Source of the DNA: Schistocerca nitens
Taxonomy: Eukaryota > Arthropoda > Insecta > Orthoptera > Acrididae
Direction of reading: 5' to 3'
DNA: 64,000 nt
NCBI RefSeq assembly: GCF_023898315.1
Contig: NC_064622.1
Span: 349,475,234-349,539,233, forward strand
Below the pieces are notes generated by a model. The model was not told the DNA's origin. It saw nothing but the letters and a program-made list of their open reading frames with translations, and made no database searches. The position numbers were made by a program, and so were the translations under genes. This document shows positions 44,090 through 57,159 of the stretch, in pieces (position 1 is the first letter of the stretch; every line of letters starts with the position of its first letter).

Positions 44090-46420
44090 TCCCTCTCCCA
44101 TGAACCATGGACCTTGCCATTGGTGGGGAGGCTCATGTGCCTCAGTGATACAGATAGCCATACCAGAGGTGCAACCACAACAGACGCGTATTTGTTGAGA
44201 GGTGAGACAGACGTGTGGTTTCTAAAGAGGGGCAGCAGCCTTTTTAGTAGATGCAGGGGCCACAGTCCACATGATTGACTGATCTGGCCTTGTAACATCA
44301 GCCAAAATGTCCTTGTTGAGCTGGTGCTGTGAATGGTTGAAAGCAAGGGGAAACTACAGCCATAATTTTTCCCAAGCACATGCAGCTTTACTATATGGTT
44401 AAATTAGGGTGACATCCTCATGTGTAAAATATTCCAGAGGTAAAATAGTCCCCCATTTGGATCTCCGGGTGGTGACTACCCAGAAGGGCACTGTTATCAG
44501 GAGAAACAAAACTGGCATACTACGGATCGTGGCGTAGATTGTCAGATCCCTTAATTGGGCAGGTAGGTTAGAAAATTTAAAAAGGGAAATGGATAGGTGA
44601 AAGTTAGATATAGTGGAAATTAATGAAGTCCAGTGGCAGGAGGAATAGGACTTCTAGTCTGGTGAATATAGCATTATAAATACAGAATCAAAGAGGGTAA
44701 TGCAGGAGTAGATTTAATAATGAATAAAAAAATATAGGAACGCGAATAAGCAACTACAAACAGCATAGTGAATGCATTAATGTAGCCCACATCTGCCAGA
44801 GTAGTACATGTTTATATGTCAACTAACTCTGCAGATAAGGAGGAGATTGAGGAAATTTATGATGAGATAAAAGAACTTATTCAGATAGTTAAGGGAGATG
44901 AAAATTTAATAGTCACAGGGGACTGGAATTCGATAGTAGGAAAAGGAAGAGAAGAAAAAGTAGTAGGTGAGTATAGACTGGAGGAAAGGAATGAAAGAGG
45001 AAGCCAACTGGTAGAATTTTGCACAGAGCATAATTTAATCACAGCTAACACATGGTTTAAGACTCATGAAAGAAGACTGTATACATGGAAGGCACCTGGA
45101 GACACTGCAAGGTTTTAGATTGATTATGTAGTGGTAAGATAGATTTTACAGAACCAAGTTTTAAATTGTAAGACAATTTCAGGGGACAGATATGGACTCT
45201 GACCACAATTTACTGGTCATGACCTGCAGATTAAAATGAAAGAAACTGCAAAAAGGCAGGATTTTATGGAGATATGAGCTGGATAAACTGAAAGAACCAG
45301 AGGTCATAGAGAGTTTCAGAGGGAACATTAGGGAATGATTGACAAGAACAGGGGAAAGGAATATGGTACAAAAGAATGGGTAGCTTTCAGAGATGAAATA
45401 GTGAAGGCAGCAGAGGATAAGTAGGTGAAAAGACAGGGGCTAGTAGAAATCCTTGGGTAATGCAAAAATATTGAATTTAATCAATGAAAGGAGAAAATAT
45501 AAAAATTCAATAAATGGAGTAGACAAAACAGAATACATAGGTCTAAAAAATGAGATTGACAGAACGTGCAAAATGGCTAAGCAAGAATTGCTAGAGGACA
45601 AATGTAAGCATTAGAAGCATATATCACTAAGGGTCAGATAGATGCTCCCTACAGGAAAATTAAAGAGAGATTTGGAGAAAAGAGAACCACCAGTATGAGT
45701 ATAAAGAGCTCAGATGGAAAACCACTCCGAAGCAAAGAAGGGAAAGCTGAAAGGTGGAAAGAGTATATAGAGGGTCTATAGAAGGGAGATGTGCTGGAGG
45801 GTAGTTTTAAGGAAATGGAAGAGGACATTTAGAGAAAAATGGAAAACCTGGTAGAAGCTGACCTCGGGGTGGATCAATTCGGATTCTGGAGAAATGTAGC
45901 AACATGTGAGGCAATACTGATGCTACACCTTCTCATAGAAGATAGGTTAAGGAAAGGCAAACCTACATTTATAGAATTTTAGACTTAGAGAAAGCTTTTG
46001 ACAATGTTGACTAGAATGCTATCTTTCAAATTCTAAATGTGGCAGGGGTAAAATATTTACAATTTGTACAGAAACCAGATGGCAGTTATAAGAGTTGAGG
46101 GACATGAAAGGGAAGCAGTGGTTGGTAAGGGAGTGAGACAGGGTGGTAGCCTGTCTCTGATGTTATTCAATCTGTATACTGAGCAAGCAGTACAGGAAAG
46201 AAAAGAAAAATTTGGAGTAGGAATTAAAGTCCAGGGATAAGAAATAAAAACCTTGAGGTTTGCTAATGACATCATAATTCTGTCACAGACAGAAAAGGAC
46301 TTCAAAGAGCAGTTGAACGGAATGGACAGTGCCTTGAAAACAGGATATAAGACTGAAAACAATGAAATGGAAGCTTCAGAAGAAGAGCAAAGGGGTGCAG
46401 TGCATTTCCTGAAAATGTAG
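44090..46420 (+). pseudogene. RTE-clade LINE, degenerate
   Basis: 5' part near 44,095 (catgaaccatggaccttgcc...), then endonuclease remnants GDENLIVTGDWNSIVGKGRE (44,898-44,957), NERGSQLVEFC, RRLYTWKAPGD and DYVVVR near 45,120. RT remnants: VDQFGFWRNVATCEAI near 45,870, RQGGSLSLMLFNLY near 46,135 and LRFANDIIILS near 46,255 (FADD changed to FAND). Many stops. Different subfamily from the 15-19 kb copy. Confidence 0.82.
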
Positions 46421-46439
46421 TGCATGGAATGACAATTCA

Positions 46440-47060
46440 TTGAAGAATTTCATAAATGTATGGAAATCATTTCACTTCTGTTGCAAGGGTCAAGGCATGG
46501 CACAAATGAATCTGTGAAGGATGGATGTCGTTGGCTGATGTTGCACAGTCTGGAATGCCACAATGCAATACTAATGCCATTGTCCAGAATCTGGAGGCTG
46601 TCATTATTCAAGACCAGTGAGTTGTAGCCCTGCCACAGAGTGAAGATTGAGCATCAGAAATTTTCACGCCATCATTAATGACAGATTGAAATTTCAAAAG
46701 TTTGCACTCAATGGCTGCCCTTGAGTCTTCAACCAGCACAGTAAGCATATTGAATGAAACTCTCTCTTCAACATATGCAGCAGTATGCCAAGGAAGGGAA
46801 TGAGTTCCTGTCATGAGGGATACGTGGAGACAAGACATGGTTTTATCATTTTGAACTCGAATCCAAATGATCAAGTCTCCAGTGGAAGATGTAGGATCCC
46901 CACCACACAAAATGTGATACACTCCCAGCTCTTCTTTTGAAGCCTTCATTTCACTGTTTCTAGCATGACTGAGTGCAGTGGACAGTAAACACTTGTGCAT
47001 AGTTGCTCAGTCATCTTGTGGCTGAGCACCCATGTCCCACAAGAGAAATGTTTACAATCT
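46440..47060 (+). pseudogene. Mariner-like transposase ruin
   Basis: Reading across frames: VKDGC..LADVAQSGMPQCNTNAIV, VTLPQ-like, NDRLKFQK, YHFELESK, then SFESLHFTVF near 46,935. These follow the order of GVQW-type mariner transposases. The antiparallel 130-codon ORF is a shadow. Confidence 0.5.
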
Positions 47061-47739
47061 CTGCACTCTTACAGGAACCATACCGTTCTTTGCAGACAAT
47101 ATCATTAAAATCCTTTTAGTGGTTTTCATTTTATGGCCTCTGGTTCTTATCTTTTTGAATGTACCTCATACAAATGGTTCACATCCAAGCTTCAGAATAA
47201 GTAGATACATAAACCAATACAAGAAGAATGTACACTTAGGAACAATACATTTATTTTTACTACTATATTGGTGAAAAATGTAAAATCCAATCCATTCTGG
47301 AAATGTGGAACAGTTCTCTGAACAGTATTTGAAAAGCTTCTTACAGTATTTTATTCATATGCTACCATAAAGACTTTATATGCACATATTAACTTTCCAC
47401 CATTGTCCTTTACTATACTAACCCAGTAATCATACTGATTATACTTCATTTCCAAGCATACATTCACAATTTCCCTGTTAAATACTTCCATTAATTGTTC
47501 TAGTTTGAATGTGAAAGTAGAAAATAAAGAGAAAAATGAAGGTACTTGACATATCTTCCATTAACTTTTTATTCCTCCTTCATTTTCCCAATTTAAAAAT
47601 TTCAAAACTTCCTCTAGGTCTGCTGAGAATCAGTTAGCTGGTATAGAATCATCATGCCTGACTCCTCTTTAAATTTTGAATTTCCTGCTATCTGGATGAA
47701 GCCTAATGGACACTTTAGCATTAATGAGTTAAAGGTCAT

Positions 47740-48320
47740 CCTAAAAGTAAAGAATATTTGTTTTGTCCAGATATTTTTATTCAAGATAATGAAAGAAAAT
47801 ATATTTTGATATCTTAGCTATTTTTCTACATAGATGCATCCAAAATTTAAACATTTGCCATGGTGTTTCACAAACTATCCAATACTTTCTGCATACTCAA
47901 TTACCACGAAGTTTTTGAACTGATCACTAATGTCCTCTTCAGTTCATTGTCATATCTGTAGCACTTTCCATCCAAAAAATATTTCATTTTAGGGAAAAGA
48001 TGCTTATCACAGGGGACCAGATTGGGGATATAAGAAAGGTGTTGAAAATTTTCTTATTTAAACTGCCAAAGCAAATCCTTCACCAATGCAGCAGAATACA
48101 GGCAAATGTTATTATCAAGAAGTACAATACCTCTGGACAACAATCCATGCAGTTTGTTTTGAATGTAGCAGCATTTTTGGTCTCTGCTCTGGGCAAAAGT
48201 CAGTCAGTAGGACACCCATTTGATACTATTTGGCTTTTCTTGGTATTTGGATTCATGAGTTATGCCATCACCTTCATACCAAGTCAGAAAAGTTGACGCA
48301 GCTCATATTTGTTGTTTTTT
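47740..48320 (-). pseudogene. Possible mariner-like C-terminus
   Basis: Minus strand near 47,990-47,800 reads KMKYFLDGKCYRYDNELKR and then ..KCLNFGCIYVEK-like residues across frames, as in the C-termini of mariner transposases. Weak. Confidence 0.4.
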
Positions 48321-48779
48321 GTGTTCATCTGTCAGAAATTGAGAAACCTACCTTGCATACACATCTCTATAGCGCAAATCACCATTAACAACTTGATAAA
48401 CAATTGATCATGAAATTTCATGAAAGCACAAGTCTTGTCCTTGTCAGGCACAGCTGGAAGTCAGCCTATCACTCAACAACATGAATATTCATTCACCTGC
48501 TGTTAAATGTGATGCACCATTTTAGAACTGAAGCTTCACTTATCATATTTCCATTAAATTCAATTATTGGTCTGTAAATTTTGATAGGGTGGACTTTTTC
48601 ATTCAGAAACCATATTGGAATATCATTAATTTTGTCACATATTTCAAAATCAAACAAGTAAACAGTCAATGACCATTCCTGCTTGTTAACATCATATTGG
48701 CACTAATGATTAGGAAGGTCTGTGGCTTGGTGGTCAGGATGGAAGTGGAATTGTGTGGCTCATAAGCTCAAAATGGTCT

Positions 48780-49160
48780 TTATCTTTTGAATGATCCTTG
48801 TATACCATCCAGTAAACCAGCCTGAAGCAATATGTTGTGTCCAGGGCTGTTACTACAGTTTTTGCTGAAACTGACTAAAAAGCTTTCTTAGATTTTTTTT
48901 AGATCATACACTGAGGGGAAATGCATGCTCATTATGTTGTTCTGTAATTTCTTCATAATTTGAATATGATCCACTGGGCTGTGATTAATTGTAAAGCCAA
49001 CTTGTTTCTTTGATTGATTGAAAATTGATATTTTTTCTGCTCAGTTGGTAAAGATATTATTGATGTATATCACAGAAAAGAAGGTAGTAAGTCTATAGTT
49101 CTTTTTTACTTGTTAGTCTCCTTTCTTGTGAAGCATAACAGTTACAACAACGTTCTCATC
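48780..49160 (-). pseudogene. LINE reverse transcriptase fragment
   Basis: Minus strand from 49,155: VVTVMLHKKGD, KNYRLTTFFSVIY, KQVGFTINHSPVDHIQIMKK, matching the LHKKGDK..NYRPISLLS..YKIF and GFR..YSTIDHI blocks of RTE-like RTs. Confidence 0.6.
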
Positions 49161-49199
49161 TACATCTACATAGCCTGGATAGCTGTCACTAAGAGAACA

Positions 49200-49270
49200 G
49201 CGTGTGATAGGCAAGATTGTATGTTCGTGTCCCAATCCAAAGTTTTAATTTGCCAGAAAATTTCAATTTC
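49200..49270 (+). mobile_element. Degenerate tRNA SINE fragment (63.7-kb family)
   Basis: ataggcaagattgtatgttc..gtcccaatccaaagttttaatttgccagaaaatttc parallels the 42,970 fragment. Confidence 0.6.
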
Positions 49271-49589
49271 ATGAGGGGTTTATTTTATTTTATTTCATTT
49301 TATTTATTTATTTATTATTTTTTGTGCCTCCTCCAGCTCTAATAATTTCCATTGAAATACCATCATCATTTACAGTTTAGCTTGCAGGCTATCATGCCTG
49401 CAGCTTCCAATAAGTAATCTCCAATCTTCAAATTTGCACATGGTTTGCAATTTTTATATTTTATGCATGTATGTAACTTTCAAATAATCCTACTGCTAAT
49501 ACTAAATAACTAATTCAGAAGTTTCATTTTTGTGACACAGTTTTGTTTCCACTACTACTTTTGGTGAACTAAAAATTGTCATATTTCAG

Positions 49590-49811
49590 CCCGGAATGTT
49601 ATCTGGTGCGATGTCGGAGCTGATGACATTACTTTGCGAGCCAGGAGGACGACGAGAGTCCAGCTGCAGTAGTGGTACTGGCAGTGTACTGGAGATGGAA
49701 GTAGAGCTTCACCGAACCCGTGAATCACTCGAAAAGACAGAGCGCCAGCTGCAAGAGCGTACTGAAGAGCTGCGGAAACGAACCGATGAGGTGCTACAAC
49801 TCAAGAGTAAA
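49590..49811 (+). CDS. BicDR: BicDR exon F
   Basis: Acceptor atatttcag, donor gtatgt after AAA. 74 codons, phase 0. Starts PGMLSGAMSELMTLL, matching the family's AGSLRTALNELKRLI; then a glycine/serine-rich linker (GGRRESSCSSGTGS) and a strongly heptad-like coiled coil rich in Arg/Glu/Gln (EKTERQLQERTEELRKRTDE). The Ser/Gly linker is a likely flexible joint between coiled-coil blocks. Confidence 0.88.
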
Positions 49812-49989
49812 GTATGTATGGCAGTTACACTGGTTAAAAATTAAAGTATGTCTATGTTGTCAAAAATGATTTTCAGTTACTGGTACTAAAATAATTCAGA
49901 TCATTCTAAGACAATGATAACAAACTTGACATCCAAAATGTTCTATAATGAATCCACTGCACACTAATTAAATATCTTTGTTTTTCAAG

Positions 49990-51020
49990 ACTGTGACTGA
50001 CTACACCTGATGTGAGCAGAAGTCTGCTAGAGAGAGTGATGGGGGTAAGGAGAAGGCATCCGGTGGGGATGGGTTGGCGTAGCAGCGAGGTAGGGATGAG
50101 GGAAGATGCTGTACTGCTTATGGAGCTGTGCAGGGACATGGTGGAGACAGGATGGGCCACTAGGAAGTTGTGCGGGTGGGAGGTAGGGAGGGGGAGCAGA
50201 AGTTGGAGGGAGAAGGGAGAGTGGAGGGGAGGGGAGAGGAATAGAGAAGGGGGAAAGACTAGTATGTAGGTGCATTGGTAAGATGGAAGGCGTGTGTAGT
50301 TTTCGTGTGGGGGAAGGTTGGTGGAGGACAGGGAGTAAGAAAGGTTGGATGCCACGGTGGTTACTGGAACAAAGAATGTGTTGTAGAGACAATTCCCACC
50401 TGTATTATACCTACCAACATTAGCTTTTCTGAGCTGTGTAAGAGGGAACACTCTCTACAACATATACTCATTTCTGTAACCCTCTTGGCCTCAACCTTCG
50501 CTAGCCCCTGTCCCATATCCCATACCCTGCTCCCATTCCACACATGACTTCTATCAGACCAATGCATCTACAGTCTTTCCTCCTCTCCTCTCTCCATCCT
50601 CCCCCCCCCCCCCCACACACACACACATACACACACAGCCTTCCTAACTCTGCACCTAGAATCCTGTTCCGTCCCCACAATTTCCCCACATGCTTCCATA
50701 AGCAGCACAGCTTCTTCCTCCATCCCTATCCTGCTATCCTTCCCATCCAAGCCGCCTCCTCACCCCCACACTCACTCCAACAGGTTGCTGCTCACGTCAG
50801 ACACAGTTGCAGTCAGGCGCCAGGACCTGGAGACAGTGACTGCATGTGTGTGAGAGAGAGTTTTCCTTGTGTGAATGAATGTGTGTGGTTTCTCTATTTC
50901 AAAGGACTTTTTCATTCAAAAGCTCAAATGTTTACCAGTCTTTTTCATTGCCCCTGTCTGCATTCAATGACTTCTCTATGTGATGAGTAGCAATCTATAC
51001 TTTTCACATTGTTATTTCCC
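49990..51020. repeat. GA/CT-rich repeat, family D copy 1
   Basis: A purine-rich left half (gggaggtagggagggggagc at 50,179-50,198) and a pyrimidine-rich right half (50,570-50,760) around a central part that translates as FSELCKREHSLQHIL near 50,431-50,475. The same central pattern occurs in family D copy 2 at 57,160-58,187. It ends near gatgagtagcaatctatac (50,980-50,998), comparable with gtgagtagcaactatcc at 58,129. Confidence 0.65.
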
Positions 51021-51029
51021 CTCCTCACT

Positions 51030-51559
51030 TTGTTCCAGTACCTCTTCATTAGCTACCTGCCTACCAATCTAATCTTCAGCATTTCCTGTAGTACTGCATT
51101 TCAAAAGCTATTCTCTTCTTGTTTGTAATATTATGTCCCACATTTACTTTCCATACAGGGCTGCACTTCATCTTTTCCTGCTGTGGCCAGTCTGCATTTT
51201 ATATCTTCTCTGCTGCCATTTTTTATTTTTCTGCACAAACAGGAAAGCTCATTACTACTTTTAGTGTTTCATTTCCTAACTCTGTTCCCTGAGCATTGCC
51301 TTATTGAATTCAAGTTCACTCCACTATCCTTGTTTCTCTTGTACTGTTGTTAATTTTTTCAAGACACTAGCAGTTCTATTAAACTTCTATCTCTGACATA
51401 TCTACAGTAAATTGTAATGTTTGTTTTTATTTCTTCTCTCTGAACCAAAGTTCATTTTACAAATTCATCTTAGTTTTCTGTACAAATGGAACTACCATCT
51501 GGCTTCTGTACAAGGTTTGGTCCCTGAGAAACTCACAATTCTAAAGGGTGTACTGTACT
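51030..51559. other. BicDR intron, nothing recognised
   Basis: Pyrimidine-rich on the + strand; no clear element. Confidence 0.4.
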
Positions 51560-52740
51560 CCAGCCAGCATTGTTTGATTTGATTTGATTTATTTCATCTC
51601 ATAACATACTATATTCAGATCATATGATCTGTTGTACTGGAGACATGTCAGTATATAATTTTAGGGATTTAGTTAACAGAAAAACAACAATAAGTATAAT
51701 TATCAAAAAATTTTCTAGCAGTACAATACTTTTACATTTTTGTACAAAAAAATTTTTATTTACAGAGATGTTAGTTGCGCTGTTTAAATTATCACCTCAT
51801 CATTCATAAACTCCTCCACTGAATAACAACATTTTTCCACCAAGAGTTCATGTAATTTTTTCTTTAGATGACCAATTTCCATGCTCAGAATATCACAGCC
51901 CTTTAACTTATTGTATATTTTTATGCTAATGTATTGAGGAGTCATAGAATATAGCTTTAATCGGTGTGGAGGGAGCATAAAATTTTGTTTTTGCCTAGTT
52001 GTGTAAGTGTGCTTGAAGTGAAATTCTTTGAAAATTTCAGGTTTACTGTACATAAAAATTAGAATTTCAAAAATGTATAGTGACAGGACAGATAAATATA
52101 TTTAGTTTTTTAAACAATGGGAGACATAAGGTTCTTGGATGTGCAGCACACATCTTCCTAATGATTCTTTTTTGAAGTTTTAATATCTGTACCATATAAC
52201 TTGAATTACCCCAAAAAATGACAGATTCAGAGTAACTATGGTACACAATTTTTTGGCTGTCCATGTCTATTACACCATGTAATATTTCCATTGCAAAAGA
52301 AAGGCTATTTAGTTTGTTAACTAAATATTCTGAGTGTGCCTGCCAGCTTAGGTTTTTGTCCAAGTTTAGTCCTAAGAATTTCACTATGCTTGCTGGTTCT
52401 ATCTTCTCATTTTTATGTAGGACATAGGTCTCACTTGGTTTAGATCATTTTGTTTTGAACTGGGTGAGTTGTGTTTTTTTAATGTTTAGTTTCGGAACAT
52501 TTAATTGAAACCAGGCTTCCAGAGAATCCAAAGTATTTACAACACAGTCAGTGATTTCTGCAGAGCTATTTTTTTCAGTCAGCACTGAAGCGTCATCTGC
52601 AAATAGGACTGACTTTGCATTGATGATCAATGGTAAAGGGTTGTTAGAAGCTTTCTCTAAATGTACAAAAGCTATAAAACTATATTTGTCTTTCTTCAAA
52701 CTATCTTCTGAGATAAGTGTTGCCTCATATATTACCACAT
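51560..52740 (-). pseudogene. LINE RT C-terminal part (Jockey/CR1 type), internally deleted
   Basis: Minus strand: FIAFVHLEKASN (motif A) joins directly to AKSVLFADDASVLT (motif C), so motif B is deleted. Then KLNIKKTQLTQFKTK, LGLNLDKNLSWQAHSEYLVN, SYSESVIFWGNSS, KRIIRKMCAAHPR and a C-terminal RQKQNF..PPHRLKLY. The 3' end is a (TTTGA)n tail at 51,570-51,590 on the + strand. Similar in layout to the LINE at 13,745-14,773. Confidence 0.8.
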
Positions 52741-52789
52741 TTCAACAAAACTGAAACTGATTCTCTTTTAACTCAGCTTCTACCTGTTC

Positions 52790-53000
52790 AATCTAGCCTT
52801 CTGCAACCATTGCTTATGAAACTGATAGTTCAGTAATATATCTTTGTGCTTTGGCATTAATACTATTTCATTCTTTTTGAAGCCTGAGGGTATTTCATTT
52901 GTCTCATATATCCTGCAGACCAGGTTGGAACAATTTTGGCATGATTGGTTCTCTCAAGAATCTTAATATAATTGAGGAAAAGTTGCCTACTAAAGGTACT
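52790..53000 (-). pseudogene. RTE-like RT fragment
   Basis: Minus strand near 52,925-52,845 reads LVCRIYETNEIPSGFKKNEI then VLMPKHKD, matching LVCRIYESGDIPSDFRKSII in the 15-19 kb LINE. Confidence 0.65.
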
Positions 53001-53489
53001 GTGTCAAATTATTATCAGAGTATCATATCTCTTGCTCACCTTTACCCACTTTCTCTTTCCTTCACGTAATACTGTCTTAGGGTTGCTTCCACTTCTATAC
53101 GCGCTATTGCCTTCTATATGCACTATTGACCATTAAAACTGCCACATCGGGAAGGAAACAAGTACCAAAACACTAATTATTGCAATTATACAGCAATGCA
53201 GGAAGAACACATGTTTAAATTTGTAGCTGATTTGGGGTAGACAGTGTGAGAAACTTAGAACACAGAGCTGCCACTGTCTCAGCAATGCACCAAGTTGATC
53301 TCAGCTTTCTTGCATACTATTGCTCAACATAGCTTCTATCTTCTCCAAAGATTTTTTCCAATTTTCTTGTACACAACATGCTTCTACAGCCTGGTCATGT
53401 TCCACTTTCTACAAGTTTCATTTTTTAGATGTCTTTATTTCCTTTTGCCACTTCACTTGCTGCATTTTTATGTTCTCCCCTTCTTCCAT

Positions 53490-53600
53490 GAACCATGAAT
53501 CTGCCACATTAGGTTGGCTTGCATGCCCCAACAATATAGATAGCTGTGTTTTAGGTGCAACTGCATCTGAGTGGTATATGTGGCAGCCAGACTAACAATA
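53490..53600 (+). mobile_element. RTE LINE 5' UTR fragment
   Basis: catgaaccatgaatctgcca..ttggcttgcatgcc..aatatagatagctgtg..ggtgcaactgcatc parallels 44,097-44,185, the 5' part of the degenerate RTE LINE. Confidence 0.6.
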
Positions 53601-53680
53601 GTACACAGCCTGTGATTTCACATGGTACAGAGAAATTCTCTTTCACAAAAAATGAAATGTATGTATATCTGAACTAACAC

Positions 53681-53682
<2 letters not shown>

Positions 53683-53741
<59 letters not shown>

Positions 53742-53760
53742 GAGATAGAGAGAGAGAGAC
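53683..53760. repeat. (CT)n(CA)n(GA)n microsatellite
   Basis: CT repeats to about 53,721, CA repeats to about 53,740, then GA repeats to about 53,759. Confidence 0.97.
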
Positions 53761-54461
53761 AATGAGTATGTTTGATGAAAAATGGGGAGTAGTGACTGAA
53801 TCAGAATGTGCTTCAAAACAGAGTGATCAGTATTTTTTTCTTAATGTAACATCTATTTCATAGACACCAACATTGCTTTTTTGTACAATTTAATATAATA
53901 CCCAGTGCCATATAACACCATCCAATGTTTATGTGTCCTTGAACAGTTTACTAAAAATACAGATTTATTGACAATTTGACTGAAGCATGTTAATATTTCA
54001 CATCTGTTAATTTTCATATTTTTCAGCATTATCAAATAAGTTTAGTCTGTGAGTAAACTGAAGTGTGAGCAGGCAAGTCTCCACTCTCTCTACCCAGCCA
54101 CATCACAAGGAGCAACTACAGGTTGCTTCACTATCTTATACTGGCCCTAAATGTGTTAACAATAAACAGAATAGAGAAATTAGTAACTAGTGTAACTAAT
54201 GCAAGAAACACATGTTAACAAAATCTATATAAACTACCATACAATGGACTGCTATGCTAGACAGCAAAGTGATTCTTAGTCATCCTGTATGGCAGGCAGG
54301 TGAGGTGCTCTTCTGTGAAAGGCCACTTTCTCTCATCACAAGTGTGGCTCGCTCTTCAGTTTACCAACATGCTGTATCTGAAACCTTAATTTTGACACTA
54401 GCATAGTGGATGCATTTTCATAAGAAAATGTATTGAGGAAATAAATTAAACTCTGTTGCAG

Positions 54462-54719
54462 CTTAGTGTCTGTGAAGCAGAACTGCTAGCAGCAAAAGAG
54501 GAACGTGATCAGGCCAGACTTGATATGCAAAATACACACCTGGCACGTGATGAAATTATAAATAAGGCATGGCAAGTACGTGATGGTGCAGTTGCACGTA
54601 AGAATGCCACTGAGGTGGAACTGGCCCGCACTCGCATCGATGTGATGCAGGTTAACAGTCAACTCTTGGAAGCCATTCAGCAGAAAGTGGAACTCAGCCA
54701 ACAACTTGAGCAGTGGCAG
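54462..54719 (+). CDS. BicDR: BicDR exon G, conserved C-terminal coiled coil
   Basis: Acceptor ctctgttgcag, donor gtaagt after CAG. 86 codons, phase 0. This is the most diagnostic exon: RDGAVARKNATEVELA followed by NSQLLEAIQQKVELSQQLEQW, which I recall as a near match to vertebrate BICDL1 (RDEAIAKKNAVELELA; NSQLLDAIQQKLNLSQQLE). Family knowledge places cargo binding in the C-terminal coiled coil; that this exon does so here is inference. Confidence 0.93.
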
Positions 54720-55929
54720 GTAAGTATTATATATCAACAAAGCAAAACCCTGTGCGCCACACATAATATCTTTCCCTATCAGCTTCCAATTCTCTTTTGG
54801 TTCAAAGATGTATTTCTTTATGCTGTGATTTCTTTGCTATTGTAATTAATCTATTCAGCGCCAATATCAAGCTGACTTCTAACTTGTCTGTGTCAAATGG
54901 TTCTCTGAGGCCTTGTAAATTTGAGCTAACATGATGATGTAGGTAACGGTGAAGATCACATTACACTGAAACGTTCATGTCAGTGTCACACCACTATTAG
55001 TATACAATCCACTATTTTCAACATGAGTGAATTATTACGAGACGAAAGTGAATGAACAATAAATTAGAAATAAAATTTTAATATTCTCCTAGACAGTGCA
55101 TTTAACATATTCAGGTACTCAATCTCACAGACAATGGAGGTCGAAATGAGAGATTCTATATCAATATTTGGAAAAATTGCAAATTCGAAAATGAATCCTA
55201 ACTTGGAGATTGTGTGGAACAGTGTACCAGTCACTGCAGAAGGACGATTTATGTGTAGGCATTTGCAGCATCCAGTTTTGTGAGACCGAAAAGGTGAACA
55301 CTGATCAGATGAAGTGGAAATACAACAGGGAGAACCTATCAACCACGCAACATCGATTGGGACGATATCATGATGTTACTGAGTTCATATGGGGCAGAAT
55401 AACTGGCCCCCAGGAAATATGTTTGCACCCCATGAAACCCCAGCACATACTATGCGTTTTGGTATAACAGTGACACACGTGAACCAGTGGATAGAGAGCA
55501 ATATAAAACAATGAGGGGATACTGAACCATCCAATGTCATATCATTTCATAGAAAGTGTTGCTACTACACTGACACCTTGCAGTAGGTGTGGACCTGTAG
55601 CGGCTTACAGTTTGACACAGTCTTCTGCAGCTGGCATTAGTGACATGTTCGCTATAGGGTCAGCCCAGACACTATAAACACGTAAGATTGCAGTGGACAC
55701 ACAAATTCCATGCAGACATAATGATTGGCAAGCTGGATTGAGTGCTTATGACCACCTGCTTCTACAAAGGTAAGTCAAATAGGAACAAAAATCTTGTTTA
55801 AGAGTGTCTATGTTTGGCAGAACTGGGCTGACACTCCTAGAAAGCTTTGAAGACAGGGGGATGAGAGGGAGGGGGGAGAGCAGAGCTGACCCTTCAACAT
55901 TCCCTGCATTGCAGAATGAGTAATTACAA
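54720..55929. other. BicDR intron, nothing recognised
   Basis: No repeat ends or protein similarity seen. Confidence 0.4.
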
Positions 55930-56840
55930 AATTTCTTGCTGGTAAATGAGCTCAAGTAAGCAACGGACATTTTTCAGAGACTTCTTACACGGTCTGTGCA
56001 CTGTCAAGTAGCTGTGTGTTGGCATAAAGAGCTCAAGGAAGGGTGAAAATGAGTAGAAAATCAGGAGCACAATTGCTGCTCTCAGCCCAGCATAACAGAC
56101 AAAAACATTCCCACAGTCCAAGATGTTCTTGAAGAAGATCGATGGATGAGTGTATCTGAAATTGAGGAATAGGTTGGAATAAGTTGGGGGAGCTATCAAG
56201 CAATGATCACAAATGTTCTAAAGTTTGTAATGTTTGCATCAGATGGTCCCCTCACCTTTTGACTGCAGATCAGAAGTTGAGAAGTTTGCAGGTCTATCAG
56301 TGGCTCACAGCAAGTTTTGTGAAATAGTATGACGTATTTTTGATTTGAGATCATCACCTGAGGCAAAACATGGTACACCACTAGTAAAGGGGAGTCAGCC
56401 CCAATGAAAGCCGAGGCTCAACTGTCAGCTGACAAGGCTGTCTTAACTGTTTCCTTCAACTGGCAAGGTTTTGAGTTTTTGCACCAGTGAGGCACAACAA
56501 GTGCTTCTTATTACTGTGAGCTGTTGAGCCAGACGAGGGCTGCATATTGCCACAAAAGACAAGACCAGCCGATGTGAGAGGCCACACTCTTACAAATTCC
56601 AGGCTCTTTACTGCAACTCTGAAGGTCTCAAAACTTGAAGAAATGTAGTGCTTCATCATCCTCCCTAATGCCTGGACCTATCACCCTGTGATTTTCATAT
56701 GATTGGGCTGCTTAAAGAAGTACTAGGAGGACAATGATTTGAAGGTGGTGAAGGTGTTGGGGGATTTGTGTGAAATTGGCTCCTGATGCAACCAGATTCA
56801 GTCTACAAGGGTGGGATTTAAAAATAAAAAATAAAAAAAA
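55930..56840 (+). pseudogene. Degenerate mariner-like transposase
   Basis: Across frames: ITDKNIPTVQDVLEEDRWMS (56,096-56,155), VSEIEE-x-VGISWGSYQAMI, LKF then a PHLLTADQK-like block, KAEAQLSADKAVLTVSFNWQ near 56,408-56,465, then GTTSASYYCELLSQTRAAY and KRQDQPMREATLL. These follow the order of mariner transposases up to the second catalytic motif, which is lost. Several stops; termini not identified. Confidence 0.75.
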
Positions 56841-57159
56841 AAATAAAAATAAAAACCTTCCTTCTTACTGAGAAAAATATATTTCTAAAGGAGATAACTA
56901 CAGAAAAATTATTTTTGCCTTTTATTTTTTAATAAATAATTTTGTTTGTTTAAATAAAATCCTATTTATATTCGGTTTATCCGCATACTTTTCCTTCAGT
57001 GATGGGGTGCATGGATGTTATATTCTACCATTCTGACAATCTGCAGTGCTGATTAGCATGCCCACACCTTTCTTCAAGAAATATATTTGGCATAGTTCAT
57101 TGGCATGGTATTCCAATAGTCACTGTCAATGCTTCATGTTCTCTTATACAAGCCATTGA

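Noticed and set aside
44080-44379. 99-codon minus-strand ORF
   Set aside because: Antisense to the RTE LINE 5' region; no similarity.
46608-47000. 130-codon minus-strand ORF
   Set aside because: Antisense to a mariner ruin read on the + strand; no independent support.
49906-50451. 181-codon minus-strand Ser/Pro/Leu-rich ORF
   Set aside because: Produced by GA/CT-biased sequence of the family D repeat; low-complexity composition and no conserved pattern.
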